Of a stretch of DNA of 64,000 nucleotides, positions 52,035 through 61,208 are shown one piece after another. The DNA lies in contig CANMOU010000001.1 in NCBI GenBank assembly GCA_947499555.1, positions 1-64,000 of the forward strand, in the 5' to 3' direction. The notes beneath the pieces were generated by a model. The model was not told the DNA's origin, ran no database searches, and worked only from the letters and a program-made list of their open reading frames with translations. Numbering within the stretch: position 1 is the stretch's first letter; each line of letters begins with the position of its first letter. The position numbers and the translations under genes are program-made. The stretch is from an uncultured Roseovarius sp. (GTDB taxonomy: Bacteria > Pseudomonadota > Alphaproteobacteria > Rhodobacterales > Rhodobacteraceae).

Positions 52035-53326
52035 CGAGCACCGCCTTCGCTCAGATTGGTGCACCCAGGGCACCCGCCTTGCGTCACGCAAAGCCCGGAA
52101 GCATCCTTTGGGCCGGGGCCGTATATGATCTGGGGCTGGCGACCCTGATCATTCTGGCAGGCAGTCAGGGCGTTCACCGTTTCTTGCCAACCTTGCTGCT
52201 TTGGGCGGCCATCTACGCGATGATTTCGCTCAAATATGCCACGCAGTTACGGGTGCTTCTTCATGTCTTGCGCCAGAACATTGCGATCATGGCCTTTCCC
52301 GTCATTGCCGCGCTCTCGACGATCTGGTCGGTTGCGCCGGGTGCTTCGGCCTATGCGGCGATGCAGCTTGTCGTGACCTATCTGGCGGCCATATGGCTCG
52401 GTTGGCGTTACCGCCCCAAGGATATCGCCCTGATCGTCCTTTTGGCATTGTCTCCTTTGATTTTGCTTTCGCTGGTGAACTGGGCCACGGGCATGTTTGG
52501 TGAGGTTTATTCCTATACCGGCGGGCTATTGGGGATATTCAGCAACAAGAACACGCTGGGACGGATGTGCCTGCTTCTGGGGATTGTCACGATCGCCTTG
52601 ATCATCGGTCGCAAACCACAGCCATTCAGCCTGCTGTTCCTAATGGGGATATTCCTGATGGCGGCCCTTGCGCTGTTCCTGTCCAAATCAGCCACGTCTG
52701 CGATTGTCATGATGGCGTCGGCGGGCTTCTTTGTCCTGCTCACGCAGCACCGCTACCCGGCCAGCCTGCGCCTGGCGCTTCTGCTTGGGGCAAGCTGCAT
52801 TGTGCTGACAACGCTTGTGTCCATGGCAGTTGGCGGCTTCGATCCGATTGAAGAGGTGTTGGAGGCGTTTGGCAAAAGCTCAAATCTGACTGGTCGGACA
52901 ACACTTTGGGATATCGCGACCCATCAGATCGCCGAAGCGCCTTGGCTCGGCGTGGGTTTTGATGCCTATTGGGATACCGGGTCTTTCTTAGCTGTCGACC
53001 TGGTGCAACGCGCCTATGGCGATGGTCTTATCAGCTTTCACAACTTCATTCTGGATATTTGGGTCAATCTTGGTGTTCCGGGCCTAATTGGAATTGCGGT
53101 CACGCTTGGCTCGATCACCTCGGTCCTCGTGCGGTATTACGCGCTTTCAAATGACGTCTGGCCGGCGATGGCGCTGACGCTGCTGGTTGCCGGGATTGGC
53201 GTGGCGTTCTTTAACCCTCTGCTGCATGCCCAACATGGCAACCTGATTATGATCTTCGTCGCCCTCGCGGTGTCAGCGCGCATTGAGATCAACCGGATTT
53301 CGCGCGAAGCAACGCAGAACCGCTAG
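52031..53326 (+). CDS. O-antigen-ligase / Wzy-type polymerase
   Basis: A 431-residue protein with about 11 membrane spans and a large outside loop at about 275-330 with the Wzy_C motifs (GRTTLWDIATHQIAEAPWLG then FHNFILDIWVNLGVPGLIG). Such proteins link repeat units on the periplasmic side. ATGA overlap with the GH16 gene. Its place next to Wzx- and Wzc-like genes makes it the likely polymerase of the exopolysaccharide. Confidence 0.85.
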   Translation: MTSTAFAQIGAPRAPALRHAKPGSILWAGAVYDLGLATLIILAGSQGVHRFLPTLLLWAAIYAMISLKYATQLRVLLHVLRQNIAIMAFPVIAALSTIWSVAPGASAYAAMQLVVTYLAAIWLGWRYRPKDIALIVLLALSPLILLSLVNWATGMFGEVYSYTGGLLGIFSNKNTLGRMCLLLGIVTIALIIGRKPQPFSLLFLMGIFLMAALALFLSKSATSAIVMMASAGFFVLLTQHRYPASLRLALLLGASCIVLTTLVSMAVGGFDPIEEVLEAFGKSSNLTGRTTLWDIATHQIAEAPWLGVGFDAYWDTGSFLAVDLVQRAYGDGLISFHNFILDIWVNLGVPGLIGIAVTLGSITSVLVRYYALSNDVWPAMALTLLVAGIGVAFFNPLLHAQHGNLIMIFVALAVSARIEINRISREATQNR

Positions 53327-54288
53327 GCCGCGAGCCGATGCCGCATCGCATCAACACGGTTCAGGATCTGCGTCTGCCGGTTTCGCAAGATGCGATCACC
53401 GCTTAGGAAACCTTCAAGCCGCGCCGCCCGCTTCAGATCACGCACCAGCATCATTTCAATTGCGGGCGACAAACGAGAGACCCACTTTCGTGCGCGTGCT
53501 TTTTCTTCTTCCGGCACCACCGCCGCAACGCGGGTGCCGGGTGTCGCCTTGTGGCCGGGTGTTTCTGCGCTTTCCGGTGTCCTGACCCTGAGCAGGGCGC
53601 GTTTGATTTGGCCCAGCCGTTTGCGGGTTTCTTTCATGCTGACCAGGAAATCCTCGAAGCCAATCTCAAGTTCAAGCGAGTCGGCCCAGTCGAACCATTT
53701 ATGGTTGTTGAAGGTGGGCGAAATCCTGACCGGTACAAAGGGAACGCGAAAGGCATCCGCAATGATTGCACCATGTAGCGACTCCGCCAGCACCATCTTG
53801 GCGCGTGCAAGCTGCAGAATAACGTCATGGCTGTCACCAGCCGGAGAGAGATAGGTGACGCCGGCACGCTCGGCGATGCGTTTCCAGTTCAGTGGCAGTT
53901 TTGCGGTGCCTACATGCGGTATGAACACCGTCTCGCCGGTTGTGCTGAAATCCTGAAATTCATCAAAGGTCGACACCATCGCGGCCGGATCGGTGATAGC
54001 GTCGTCAGGCGCAAGGCCCAAAAGCTCCGCTGTGCGCGGGCCACGAACAAAGCCAATCTCGGTTCCCTTGGGCAGTTCGCTCGGCACCACGCCATAGCCA
54101 GAGCCGCTGCCCATCACCAGCACCTTCCGGTGGCCTTCGAGGTTCTGTCGCCAAAGGATGCTGCCGATGCCGAAAAGGGTGGTATCGGGTGCAATCGTTG
54201 CATGATCGGGAAAGAGCGTGTCCCAGAACCAAGCATTCATGTCGTCGCCAAAGTTGCCGCCTTCCACATTGCAGTAAAATAGTTTCAT
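53323..54288 (-). CDS. Polysaccharide pyruvyl transferase
   Basis: A 321-residue member of the pyruvyltransferase family (ExoV/CsaB-like). MKLFYCNVEGGNFGDDMNAWFW, VMGSGSGYGVVP, GFVRGPRT and the C-terminal AESLHGAIIADAFRVPFVPV are the family motifs. It would put pyruvate ketals on sugars from PEP. The start lies in an ATGA overlap with the flippase gene, so the two are coupled. The stop overlaps the convergent wzy stop by four bases. Confidence 0.88.
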   Translation of the reverse strand: MKLFYCNVEGGNFGDDMNAWFWDTLFPDHATIAPDTTLFGIGSILWRQNLEGHRKVLVMGSGSGYGVVPSELPKGTEIGFVRGPRTAELLGLAPDDAITDPAAMVSTFDEFQDFSTTGETVFIPHVGTAKLPLNWKRIAERAGVTYLSPAGDSHDVILQLARAKMVLAESLHGAIIADAFRVPFVPVRISPTFNNHKWFDWADSLELEIGFEDFLVSMKETRKRLGQIKRALLRVRTPESAETPGHKATPGTRVAAVVPEEEKARARKWVSRLSPAIEMMLVRDLKRAARLEGFLSGDRILRNRQTQILNRVDAMRHRLAA

Positions 54289-55700
54289 GCATTCGCCCCC
54301 GCGTTTGAGTTTTCTGGCCCGCCGCGCCGTTGCCACCGCAAAATTGCGCCTACAGCCGAGACATCCATGCCTGTTATCCGCAGGCAGATCGCCCATCTCA
54401 GCGCCTGCAGCCCGACCATGGTGATGGCAAAGCCGCCCGCCGTGGCGCCAAGCGCTTCCATCCCACCTGCAACAAGCAGCGGGACGCCATATAGCGCCGT
54501 GACCGGCAATGCGATCAATGCGCCAAGGCTGGTCAGGAAGAACGCCCTGCGCTTGTCGAAAAGCTGCATGATCAAGGCCGTGTTCCCGAAAAACGCGCCC
54601 GCCAGAGGAATAAGGAAGAGCCACCAGATCACGGTTGCGGCTTCGGTGTAGTCTGGACCGAAAAGTCCGATGACGAGTGGCATGAAGAGCCAAAGGAAGA
54701 CTGCACCGCCCGCGATAAGGACAAGCTTTATCGCGCCGGAAATGGCTATGAAATGCAACGAACGTTCGTCTGTTTTCGTATCACGGCCATCCGACAGGCA
54801 ATTGGAGATCGCGCGTGAGATTTTCGGTGCGAAAGAGGTTTCAACAGCATTCACAGCGAAATTGAGGAATGTCACGATGCTAAGCGCCACGGCCATTTGC
54901 GCAACGCCAACTGCGCCCAGAGGCAGGGCTGCAAGCAGAAGAAGCACATCGCGCAGCCGGTCGCTTAGCAGTCGGTTTGGCGCAAGCAAGAGCCCCGTTG
55001 ATATCCAGCGACGCCAGCCAGAGACGTCTGGTTCCGCCTCATCCATGAAATCAAAGAAGCGGCGCAATAGCGAAAACTGCACGACGGCAATAAGAATGGT
55101 GATTACCAGATAGATTCCCACGACAACCGCAAGCGAAAGCGTCAGGCCGCTGAACCAAGTTACCCCTAGAACGAGGCAGAAAACCACCGGGCGCAATAGC
55201 ATGCCTGGCACCTGACTTCGGACAACCTGATCGAGGGCCACGGCCTGCGCGGCGTTGGTTGCATTCCATCCCATGACAGGAATCATCGCAGCTGCCAGAA
55301 AGATCGCTGCTGGGTAGCTGCTTGTGATCTCTGGATTGCGCAGCCAGATGAGCGCAAGATAGGCAATGACAACCGGAGCGCACATGCAGAAAAGCACGCG
55401 TCGGCTGACAACAACAAACCCTGCCGCCTTGGCGTCATCGCCCGTGGTGCGGGCGCGCACGACTTCGCGGATCGCTGTCGCGCCGATGTTGAGGGTCGAC
55501 AGGTAAGCGGCGACGAACACACCAGACCAGAGCGTCCAGACCAGGCCAAATTCCTGTGGGTTCAGCATGCGGGCCAAAAGCACGGTGTAGGCCAGCGTGC
55601 CCAACGCGCCCAGAACACGGGCCACAATCATCACGCCGGCAGAGCCACTGGCGCGCAGGGTCTCAGAGCCCGACATCGTTTTCAGCGTTGCCGCGATCAT
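54285..55700 (-). CDS. Wzx-type polysaccharide flippase
   Basis: A 471-residue MOP-superfamily protein with about 12-14 membrane spans, beginning ASGSAGVMIVARVLGALGTLAYTVLLARMLNPQEFG, the family opening. It flips lipid-linked repeat units to the periplasm for polymerisation. Two adjacent ATGs are possible: 55700 (used) or 55676. Promoter in the 410-bp gap before the divergent exoY-like gene. Confidence 0.86.
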   Translation of the reverse strand: MIAATLKTMSGSETLRASGSAGVMIVARVLGALGTLAYTVLLARMLNPQEFGLVWTLWSGVFVAAYLSTLNIGATAIREVVRARTTGDDAKAAGFVVVSRRVLFCMCAPVVIAYLALIWLRNPEITSSYPAAIFLAAAMIPVMGWNATNAAQAVALDQVVRSQVPGMLLRPVVFCLVLGVTWFSGLTLSLAVVVGIYLVITILIAVVQFSLLRRFFDFMDEAEPDVSGWRRWISTGLLLAPNRLLSDRLRDVLLLLAALPLGAVGVAQMAVALSIVTFLNFAVNAVETSFAPKISRAISNCLSDGRDTKTDERSLHFIAISGAIKLVLIAGGAVFLWLFMPLVIGLFGPDYTEAATVIWWLFLIPLAGAFFGNTALIMQLFDKRRAFFLTSLGALIALPVTALYGVPLLVAGGMEALGATAGGFAITMVGLQALRWAICLRITGMDVSAVGAILRWQRRGGPENSNAGANA

Positions 55701-56111
55701 TTCCGCAAGGCCATTCTGGCATGCATTCCTGAACCCTCCCGGTCTTTATCTTCCGTCTCGCTGTGGCAGTTTTGGACATGCGGGAATGCCGCAATGCAGA
55801 ATCAGCCTTGGCATGTCGTCAGCCCACGGTCTTTAGTTAACGGGAAAATGCGGCTGAAATTGGGACGGTTTGTGCAAGTGGCGCGTACCGGCGAATTGCG
55901 GCTTGCTTAAAAATTATGTGGTCGAGATGGCGGTTTTTCTGGGATTTTTCGAAATTTGCTCAAATTTAAGGCAATCTCGGCGAGACTCTGCCAATTCCGA
56001 TGTTGGGCGGCGGAAATTGGTTAATGCCTTCCAATTCCAGCCTTAGTTACGACACATTTCAGCACTTTGTAGGCTCGGCACTGGACGAAAAAACATCCGG
56101 GGGGATGACCC
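55701..56111. promoter_or_regulatory. Divergent promoter region of the EPS locus
   Basis: A 411-bp gap, visibly more AT-rich than its neighbours, between the flippase and exoY-like genes, which point away from each other. It contains several short AT blocks (TTAAAAATTATG, AAATTTGCTCAAATTTAAGG) and TTCCAATTCC twice (56029-56038; similar at 55990). No frame with a ribosome site is seen. It most likely carries the promoters and regulator sites of both halves of the locus. Confidence 0.5.
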
Positions 56112-56804
56112 ATGACCGCCTACAGAGCCAAGGCGAAGGAAGACGAAACGCACTACGTCTCCGCGCCAGCTGAAACTTTCAATCTGCCTGTGGGGGGCAG
56201 TGTGAAACGCGCTTTTGACGTCGTGTTCAGTCTGATCGCGATCCTGAGTACGTTGCCTTTCTTCATTGTTCTGCCAATTTTGATCAAGATCGCATCGCCT
56301 GGGCCGGTTTTCTATTCGCACATCCGTATCGGGTACGGGGGTAAGGCCTTTCCATGTCTGAAGTTTCGCACCATGGTGCTGAATGCGGACAGTCTTTTGA
56401 AAGAGCATCTCGCGACAAATCCCGAGGCACGTGAAGAATGGGAAAAGCATCGCAAGCTCAAGGATGATCCGCGCGTGATCCCCTTTGTCGGGTCGCTCAT
56501 GCGTCGCCTGAGCTTTGATGAATTGCCGCAATTTTTCAATGTTTTGCGCGGCGAAATGAGTGTGGTCGGACCACGGCCGTTGACGGTTGGCGAGGTCAAG
56601 GACTATGGCGAGGCCGCCCGCCGGTACAAGGCCGCGCGCCCCGGCATTACTGGCCTTTGGCAGGTCTCGGGGCGCAGCGATGTGTCCTTCGGAGAACGGA
56701 TCGAACTGGACTGTCGATACGTTGCGACCTGCTCTTTGAGCAGTGACGTGCAACTCATCGCGCGCACCATCGGTGTCCTGCTGAACCGCAAAGGGGCGTA
56801 TTAG
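56112..56804 (+). CDS. exoY: Undecaprenyl-phosphate sugar-1-phosphate transferase (ExoY-like)
   Basis: A 230-residue initiating glycosyltransferase. One N-terminal membrane segment (VVFSLIAILSTLPFFIVLPILI) precedes the catalytic domain: KRAFDVVFSLI, SHIRIGYGGKAFPCLKFRTMV, RRLSFDELPQFFNVLRGEMSVVGPRPL and PGITGLWQVSGRSD. It moves galactose- or glucose-1-phosphate onto undecaprenyl phosphate, starting each repeat unit. It matches ExoY rather than the larger multi-span WbaP. RBS: the GGGG run 8 bases before the start. Confidence 0.92.
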   Translation: MTAYRAKAKEDETHYVSAPAETFNLPVGGSVKRAFDVVFSLIAILSTLPFFIVLPILIKIASPGPVFYSHIRIGYGGKAFPCLKFRTMVLNADSLLKEHLATNPEAREEWEKHRKLKDDPRVIPFVGSLMRRLSFDELPQFFNVLRGEMSVVGPRPLTVGEVKDYGEAARRYKAARPGITGLWQVSGRSDVSFGERIELDCRYVATCSLSSDVQLIARTIGVLLNRKGAY

Positions 56805-56934
56805 CCCGCCGCAGCGGCCTGGTCACGAACCGCTTTTGCAATCAACGGATTTGAACCAAGAGCATACCAAATGAACATTCCAAATTCCGAATTCCCTACT
56901 ATAGTTGGCGCAACTGGTATCGGGGGGGTATGTT

Positions 56935-57114
56935 TTGAAGGGGCTGTTGCTGTTGGCGCCGGTGCTAAGCTGCGCGCTTGCGTTGATCGTGTATATGTCG
57001 GGGGGCGGTTTCTGGATGATCCTCGTGGCCTTCTTCCTTGCAGGCCCATTGCTGGTGTTGCTCATCGGGCTTGTCTTGGATCGGCGACCCAATGACGGTG
57101 GAGACCCCAAATAG
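56935..57114 (+). CDS. Small two-span membrane protein of the EPS locus
   Basis: A 59-residue protein with two hydrophobic spans (LLLLAPVLSCALALIVYM; WMILVAFFLAGPLLVLLIGLVL) and a charged tail (DRRPNDGGDPK). I use TTG 56935, preceded by a GGGGGGG run. The stop overlaps the next gene's start region by 23 bp, so it belongs to the exo operon. No function known. It may help anchor or regulate the initiating enzyme. Confidence 0.55.
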   Translation: MKGLLLLAPVLSCALALIVYMSGGGFWMILVAFFLAGPLLVLLIGLVLDRRPNDGGDPK

Positions 57115-58150
57115 CGCCTGGATACCGGACCCGGAAAATGCGCCGGATGTGGTTGATCCGGCAAACATCCTGGTGGTGCTGCCCGCCCTGAACGAGGCTG
57201 ACCATATCGAAAGCTGCCTGCGATCCTTGATGCGTCCGGCACGCTGGATGGCGAAATGCCGTATCGTTGTTGCGGACGGCGGAAGTACTGATGGAACACA
57301 AGAAATCGTGGGCCAGCTGGCGGCGGAATTTCCCAATCTGCATATCGTCGACAATCCAGGGCGCTTGCAGTCTGCGGGGGTGAACGTGGCAGTGGACCAT
57401 TTCGCGGAACCGCATCATCAGCTTCTTGTGCGGTGTGACGTGCATGCGATCTATCCTCCGGGATATGTACAAGCGCTGGCCGCTGAACAAGTCCGCGTCA
57501 AAGCCGCCTCGGTCGTGACCGCCATGGACGCCACAGGGCAGAATGGATTCCCAAAGGCCGCAGCCTGGATCGTGGACACGCCTCTTGGGTCGGGCGGATC
57601 GGCGCATCGCGGCGGGCAGAAGGCGCAGTTTGTCGATCACGGCCATCATGCTGCCTTTGACATCAACTGGTTTCAACGGGTTGGTGGCTACAACCCTGAG
57701 ATCAGCCATAATGAAGACGCAGAGTATGACACGCGCCTGGTGCGTTCAGGCGGGCGCATCTGGCTGACCGATCGGACCCGGATCGCGTATAAGATGCGCC
57801 CGACAGTGGCCGCTCTTTGGTGTCAATACTGGAACTACGGCCATGGCCGCGCCAACACGCTGAGCCTGCACCGTTCACGGCCCCGACTGCGGCAGCTTAT
57901 ACCTGTCTTGAACCTTGTGCTTCTCGCGCTCTCCGCGCTGCTCTTGCCGTTCAGCGCTTTGGGCCTTGTGTGGCCTTTGCTCTATTTGGGCTTGCTCCTG
58001 TCCACGTCGCTTGTCGCGATACTGGCACTGGGAAGCCGCGAAGGGCTTTGGGCAGGGATTGCTCTGGGCACCATGCATCTTTCCTGGGCGCTTGGGTTTC
58101 TGAGCCGGATCGTCTTTGGCGCAGGTGCAGGGCAAAAGCAGGCGGGCTGA
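57092..58150 (+). CDS. Glycosyltransferase family 2 (ExoA-like)
   Basis: A 352-residue GT. ILVVLPALNEADHIESCLRSL, IVVADGGSTDGTQEIV and VRCDVHAIYPPGYV (DxD-like) form the catalytic domain. HNEDAEYDTRLVRSGGRIWLTD is the acceptor motif, and the C-terminal part has two or three membrane spans (LVLLALSALLLPFSALGLVWP). It resembles ExoA, which adds the second sugar of succinoglycan as a beta-1,3-glucosyltransferase. Specificity here is inferred. Confidence 0.85.
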   Translation: MTVETPNSAWIPDPENAPDVVDPANILVVLPALNEADHIESCLRSLMRPARWMAKCRIVVADGGSTDGTQEIVGQLAAEFPNLHIVDNPGRLQSAGVNVAVDHFAEPHHQLLVRCDVHAIYPPGYVQALAAEQVRVKAASVVTAMDATGQNGFPKAAAWIVDTPLGSGGSAHRGGQKAQFVDHGHHAAFDINWFQRVGGYNPEISHNEDAEYDTRLVRSGGRIWLTDRTRIAYKMRPTVAALWCQYWNYGHGRANTLSLHRSRPRLRQLIPVLNLVLLALSALLLPFSALGLVWPLLYLGLLLSTSLVAILALGSREGLWAGIALGTMHLSWALGFLSRIVFGAGAGQKQAG

Positions 58151-58155
58151 CAGAG

Positions 58156-59052
58156 ATGAAGCGGCACAGCATTGATATCTGCATCTGCACATATCGCCGG
58201 GCGCATCTGGCGCGGACGCTGAAATCGTTGGCAGAGATGGATGTTCCACCTTTTGCCGATATTCGTGTGCTCGTCGCCGACAATGACACCGCGCCGACGG
58301 CCAAGTCGATTGTCGAGGCGCATCAAGATTTGCCGTTCGATGTCGTCTATATCCACGCCCCTGCGCGCAACATCTCAATCGCGCGAAACGCCCTGCTTGA
58401 TGGATCAGCCGCCAATCTTGTCGCCTGGATCGACGACGACGAGACAGTTGAGAGGACCTGGCTGACATGTCTCTTCGAGGCTTTGCAGAGGGACCAGTTC
58501 ACGGCTGTTTTCGGACCGGCAATTGCCGTCTACCCGCCGGATGCACCGCCGCACCTGCGCGATGGTGATTTCCATTCCAATCGCCCGGTTCGCCGGAATG
58601 GCGAGGTGCGCACCGGGCATACCTGCAATGCGCTCGTAGATATGCGCGATCCGATCGTTCGTGCGCTTCGTTTCGACCTCGCCAAGGGTAGGACGGGCGG
58701 CGAAGACACGGACTATTTCCACCGGCTCTGGCGAGAAGGGGCCCGCATGGGGATCGCCGACAAGGCCGAGGTTTTCGAAGACGTGGTGCCGGCCCGTTTG
58801 CGGATCGGCTGGATCATTCGGCGAAGCTTTAATTCCGGTCACATCTTTGGTGAATTGTCGCGTGGTGATGCGAGCCTACTCGCGCTGCCGAGGCTTGTGA
58901 TGACCGCGCTGGCAAAGACGATGTACTGTCTTGTCGTAGCAGGCCTGAACCTGGGCTTTGCGACAAGGCGGCTTTGGTGGTTGCGTCGAGGTGCTATGCA
59001 TATGGGCGTTTTGGCTGGTCTTGTGCGTCTCAGAGCGAAGCCGCAATACTAG
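58156..59052 (+). CDS. Glycosyltransferase family 2 (ExoM-like)
   Basis: A 298-residue GT. IDICICTYRRAHLARTLKSL opens the fold, VAWIDDDETVERTWL carries the metal-binding Asp cluster, and GGEDTDYFHRLWREGARMGI is the acceptor region. It resembles ExoM, a beta-1,4-glucosyltransferase of succinoglycan synthesis. It begins 5 bp after the ExoA-like gene. The stop overlaps the convergent glycosyltransferase. Confidence 0.84.
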   Translation: MKRHSIDICICTYRRAHLARTLKSLAEMDVPPFADIRVLVADNDTAPTAKSIVEAHQDLPFDVVYIHAPARNISIARNALLDGSAANLVAWIDDDETVERTWLTCLFEALQRDQFTAVFGPAIAVYPPDAPPHLRDGDFHSNRPVRRNGEVRTGHTCNALVDMRDPIVRALRFDLAKGRTGGEDTDYFHRLWREGARMGIADKAEVFEDVVPARLRIGWIIRRSFNSGHIFGELSRGDASLLALPRLVMTALAKTMYCLVVAGLNLGFATRRLWWLRRGAMHMGVLAGLVRLRAKPQY

Positions 59053-60229
59053 GCTTTGGCTTTTCTCTGGATGAAGAACCAACCGCATTCGCAGGCTCGA
59101 TTGCCTCTTCCACAAGGTTCCAAAGCGTGCCTCGTGGCTCGATGAACACATCATCCGGCAGGCCAAGCAAACGCGTTCTCGCCTCGGTGATCGGTGTGCG
59201 ATCCTTCAAGAGCGTCTCAATCAATTCCGGCAAAGAGCGCTCTATTGGCTCGGCCAGCACAAATCCAGACTGACGCGTCTCAATCCAGTGACCGGTTTGC
59301 GAGGCTTTCGGTGCCACGGGCGGACATCCGTACCAGCCGCCTTCATATAGTCGGTTGGGCAAGAGCCACTGGGAATTCAGACCGGCATCCATGAAATCCC
59401 CGGCCCAGACAATGTCGACATCGCCGTAGATCGTTTCAAGCTCATCAGGCCAGCTGTAGCGCCCACCGAAACGCAGTCCGGGATGGGCATCGATGATTGC
59501 CTGAAAATCCGTGATTTCCGCAGTCGCAGGATAGCCTCGGAGATAAATCTCGATCTCTCCTGCGAAACGTTCCGACAGATCGGCCAGCAACAGCAGTGAT
59601 CTTCGGCAGCGCAGATTGCCAAACCAGCCGATGCGCAGCTTCGTCTGAGCCGTACTTGCCTGTCTGGGGCGGGCACCAATGGCGTCTTGCAGTCGGTTTT
59701 CCAGAAGCCTTGAGCCTTTGAATTCCGGGTAGTGGCGTTCGAAATGCTCGGTCAGAAATGCAGGTGATGACACCCAGGCGCTGGTGCATTGCCGCAGGGC
59801 TCTGCGCTCGATGGCGCGAAAAATCGTGCCAACCTGATCTCGTCGTGCGACCAAACGGTGGATGTCCAGACATTCATAAACCACAGGGGTCGACAAACCG
59901 GCGCGACGGCGTGCGAAAAGCGCGGTGAGCAACATGTCGAGATTCCGCGCGACGATGAGATCGGCGTCATTTAGCTCGGCCCCTTGCGCGATCTTTGCAC
60001 CGCGGAAGACCGACGCCGCGCGGCGCAGATATCCATTGTCGTAGGTGCGACCCAAATCCGCGACAACCCAATTTGGGCGGGATTGATCGGTGCGATAGCT
60101 TGCAAAGCCGGCAACTGATATCCCGTCGCGCTCAAATCCAGCGACACGTCGCTTAATTGCGGCATCGTTCCAGTCATGCGCGAAATACGCGACGCGGACA
60201 GGCGCGGGGCCTTTAGCTGATCTGGGCAT
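59030..60229 (-). CDS. Glycosyltransferase (GT4/GT-B type)
   Basis: A 399-residue GT-B protein. The N-terminal half has VRVAYFAHDWNDAAIKRRVAGF and DADLIVARNLDMLL. The C-terminal half has LRIGWFGNLR at the donor-domain start and VDIVWAGDFM and NRLYEGGWYGCPPVA near the nucleotide-sugar site. This resembles ExoL-type proteins. ATG 60229 (MPRSAKG) is used, and a longer frame would start inside the neighbouring sulfotransferase. The start lies within the last codons of that gene, implying coupled translation. Confidence 0.8.
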   Translation of the reverse strand: MPRSAKGPAPVRVAYFAHDWNDAAIKRRVAGFERDGISVAGFASYRTDQSRPNWVVADLGRTYDNGYLRRAASVFRGAKIAQGAELNDADLIVARNLDMLLTALFARRRAGLSTPVVYECLDIHRLVARRDQVGTIFRAIERRALRQCTSAWVSSPAFLTEHFERHYPEFKGSRLLENRLQDAIGARPRQASTAQTKLRIGWFGNLRCRRSLLLLADLSERFAGEIEIYLRGYPATAEITDFQAIIDAHPGLRFGGRYSWPDELETIYGDVDIVWAGDFMDAGLNSQWLLPNRLYEGGWYGCPPVAPKASQTGHWIETRQSGFVLAEPIERSLPELIETLLKDRTPITEARTRLLGLPDDVFIEPRGTLWNLVEEAIEPANAVGSSSREKPKPSIAASL

Positions 60230-61052
60230 TCTGCAATGACTTTGCGCTAGCATAGATCGCCATGTCGGCAGCGCACATCTCGCTCAGCCTGTCCATCTGC
60301 GCAGGGCTGAAATCGACCCTGGGGCCTTTCGCCTGATTGTAGGTGTGAAGTGTAAGTGCCGCGCCAAAGACACTCTCGAAGGCATTCGCGAAGCCCCCGA
60401 TCTCATCAAGAAAGCCAATAAGCGCAAAATCTTTCAGAGCCTCTGTCGCTTTTGCCAGATACGCGGCGTCCTCTCCGACGGGGATCGATGCGGTGCCCGA
60501 CAGGTAGCGAAGATAAGTGGTTGTGTGCGCCCGCGCGATCGGGCTTTCCAGCCACTGCTCGGGGTCTGGGTCTGCAATCCCCGCGGCGACGGCCATCCGG
60601 TAGTTTGAGATCGTCCGCGCAACGGGTTCACGCATGATGGTCAATAGTTTGTAACGCTTCAAAAGATGCGTCCGCACACGTTCTGTCAGCAAGACATGCC
60701 CGTGCATGAGGTCGGTGTTCCAGCAGCCATGTGTCAGAAGCAGGCGTTCACGCAAGTCAAATGTCAGATGCCCATGCTCAAGGTCATCGTGGCACAGCCA
60801 GGCGTCGTCCTTTCCAAACTCCAGAACGGCAGCCGCTCGCCGGGTCGAAAGCGCATCAATGACACCCACGCGCTTGTGGATCGGCACGGTTGCGTAAAGG
60901 GCCTCTGAAAGCGACGTCCCGCCGCATTTCGGCAGATGCAGAAATATCGCCGGGTGGCGCAGGCCGGCACCCAGGATAGAACGCCGGATCCGCCCCGAAT
61001 AAACGCGCGATCGTCGTGTCGCGCGGCTTTGCGAGACATCCAGTAAGCTCAT
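60213..61052 (-). CDS. Sulfotransferase-family protein (EPS locus, 3)
   Basis: A 279-residue protein with the PAPS loop IFLHLPKCGGTSLSEAL, the 3' phosphate motif LLTIMREPVARTISNYRM, and a C-terminal half like heparan-sulfate 2-O-sulfotransferases (HTYNQAKGPRVDF). Third sulfotransferase of the locus. ATG 61052 has a G-run 8 bases upstream, and a GTG three codons earlier is the alternative. It is co-oriented with and overlaps the GT-B gene. Confidence 0.82.
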   Translation of the reverse strand: MSLLDVSQSRATRRSRVYSGRIRRSILGAGLRHPAIFLHLPKCGGTSLSEALYATVPIHKRVGVIDALSTRRAAAVLEFGKDDAWLCHDDLEHGHLTFDLRERLLLTHGCWNTDLMHGHVLLTERVRTHLLKRYKLLTIMREPVARTISNYRMAVAAGIADPDPEQWLESPIARAHTTTYLRYLSGTASIPVGEDAAYLAKATEALKDFALIGFLDEIGGFANAFESVFGAALTLHTYNQAKGPRVDFSPAQMDRLSEMCAADMAIYASAKSLQNAQIS

Positions 61053-61208
61053 TGGCAGCACCCCCCGAAATGGGTCATTTCAGTGGTGCCGTACTCCCTC
61101 GAAAAAGTGGCAAGAATGCGTCGGCACGCCCCCGATGCGATATGTCAGCGAGGAATCGCCGCCAGGCGATGAATTTCTGAGCGTTTTCTGAAAGTTGGTG
61201 CGCGGCAG

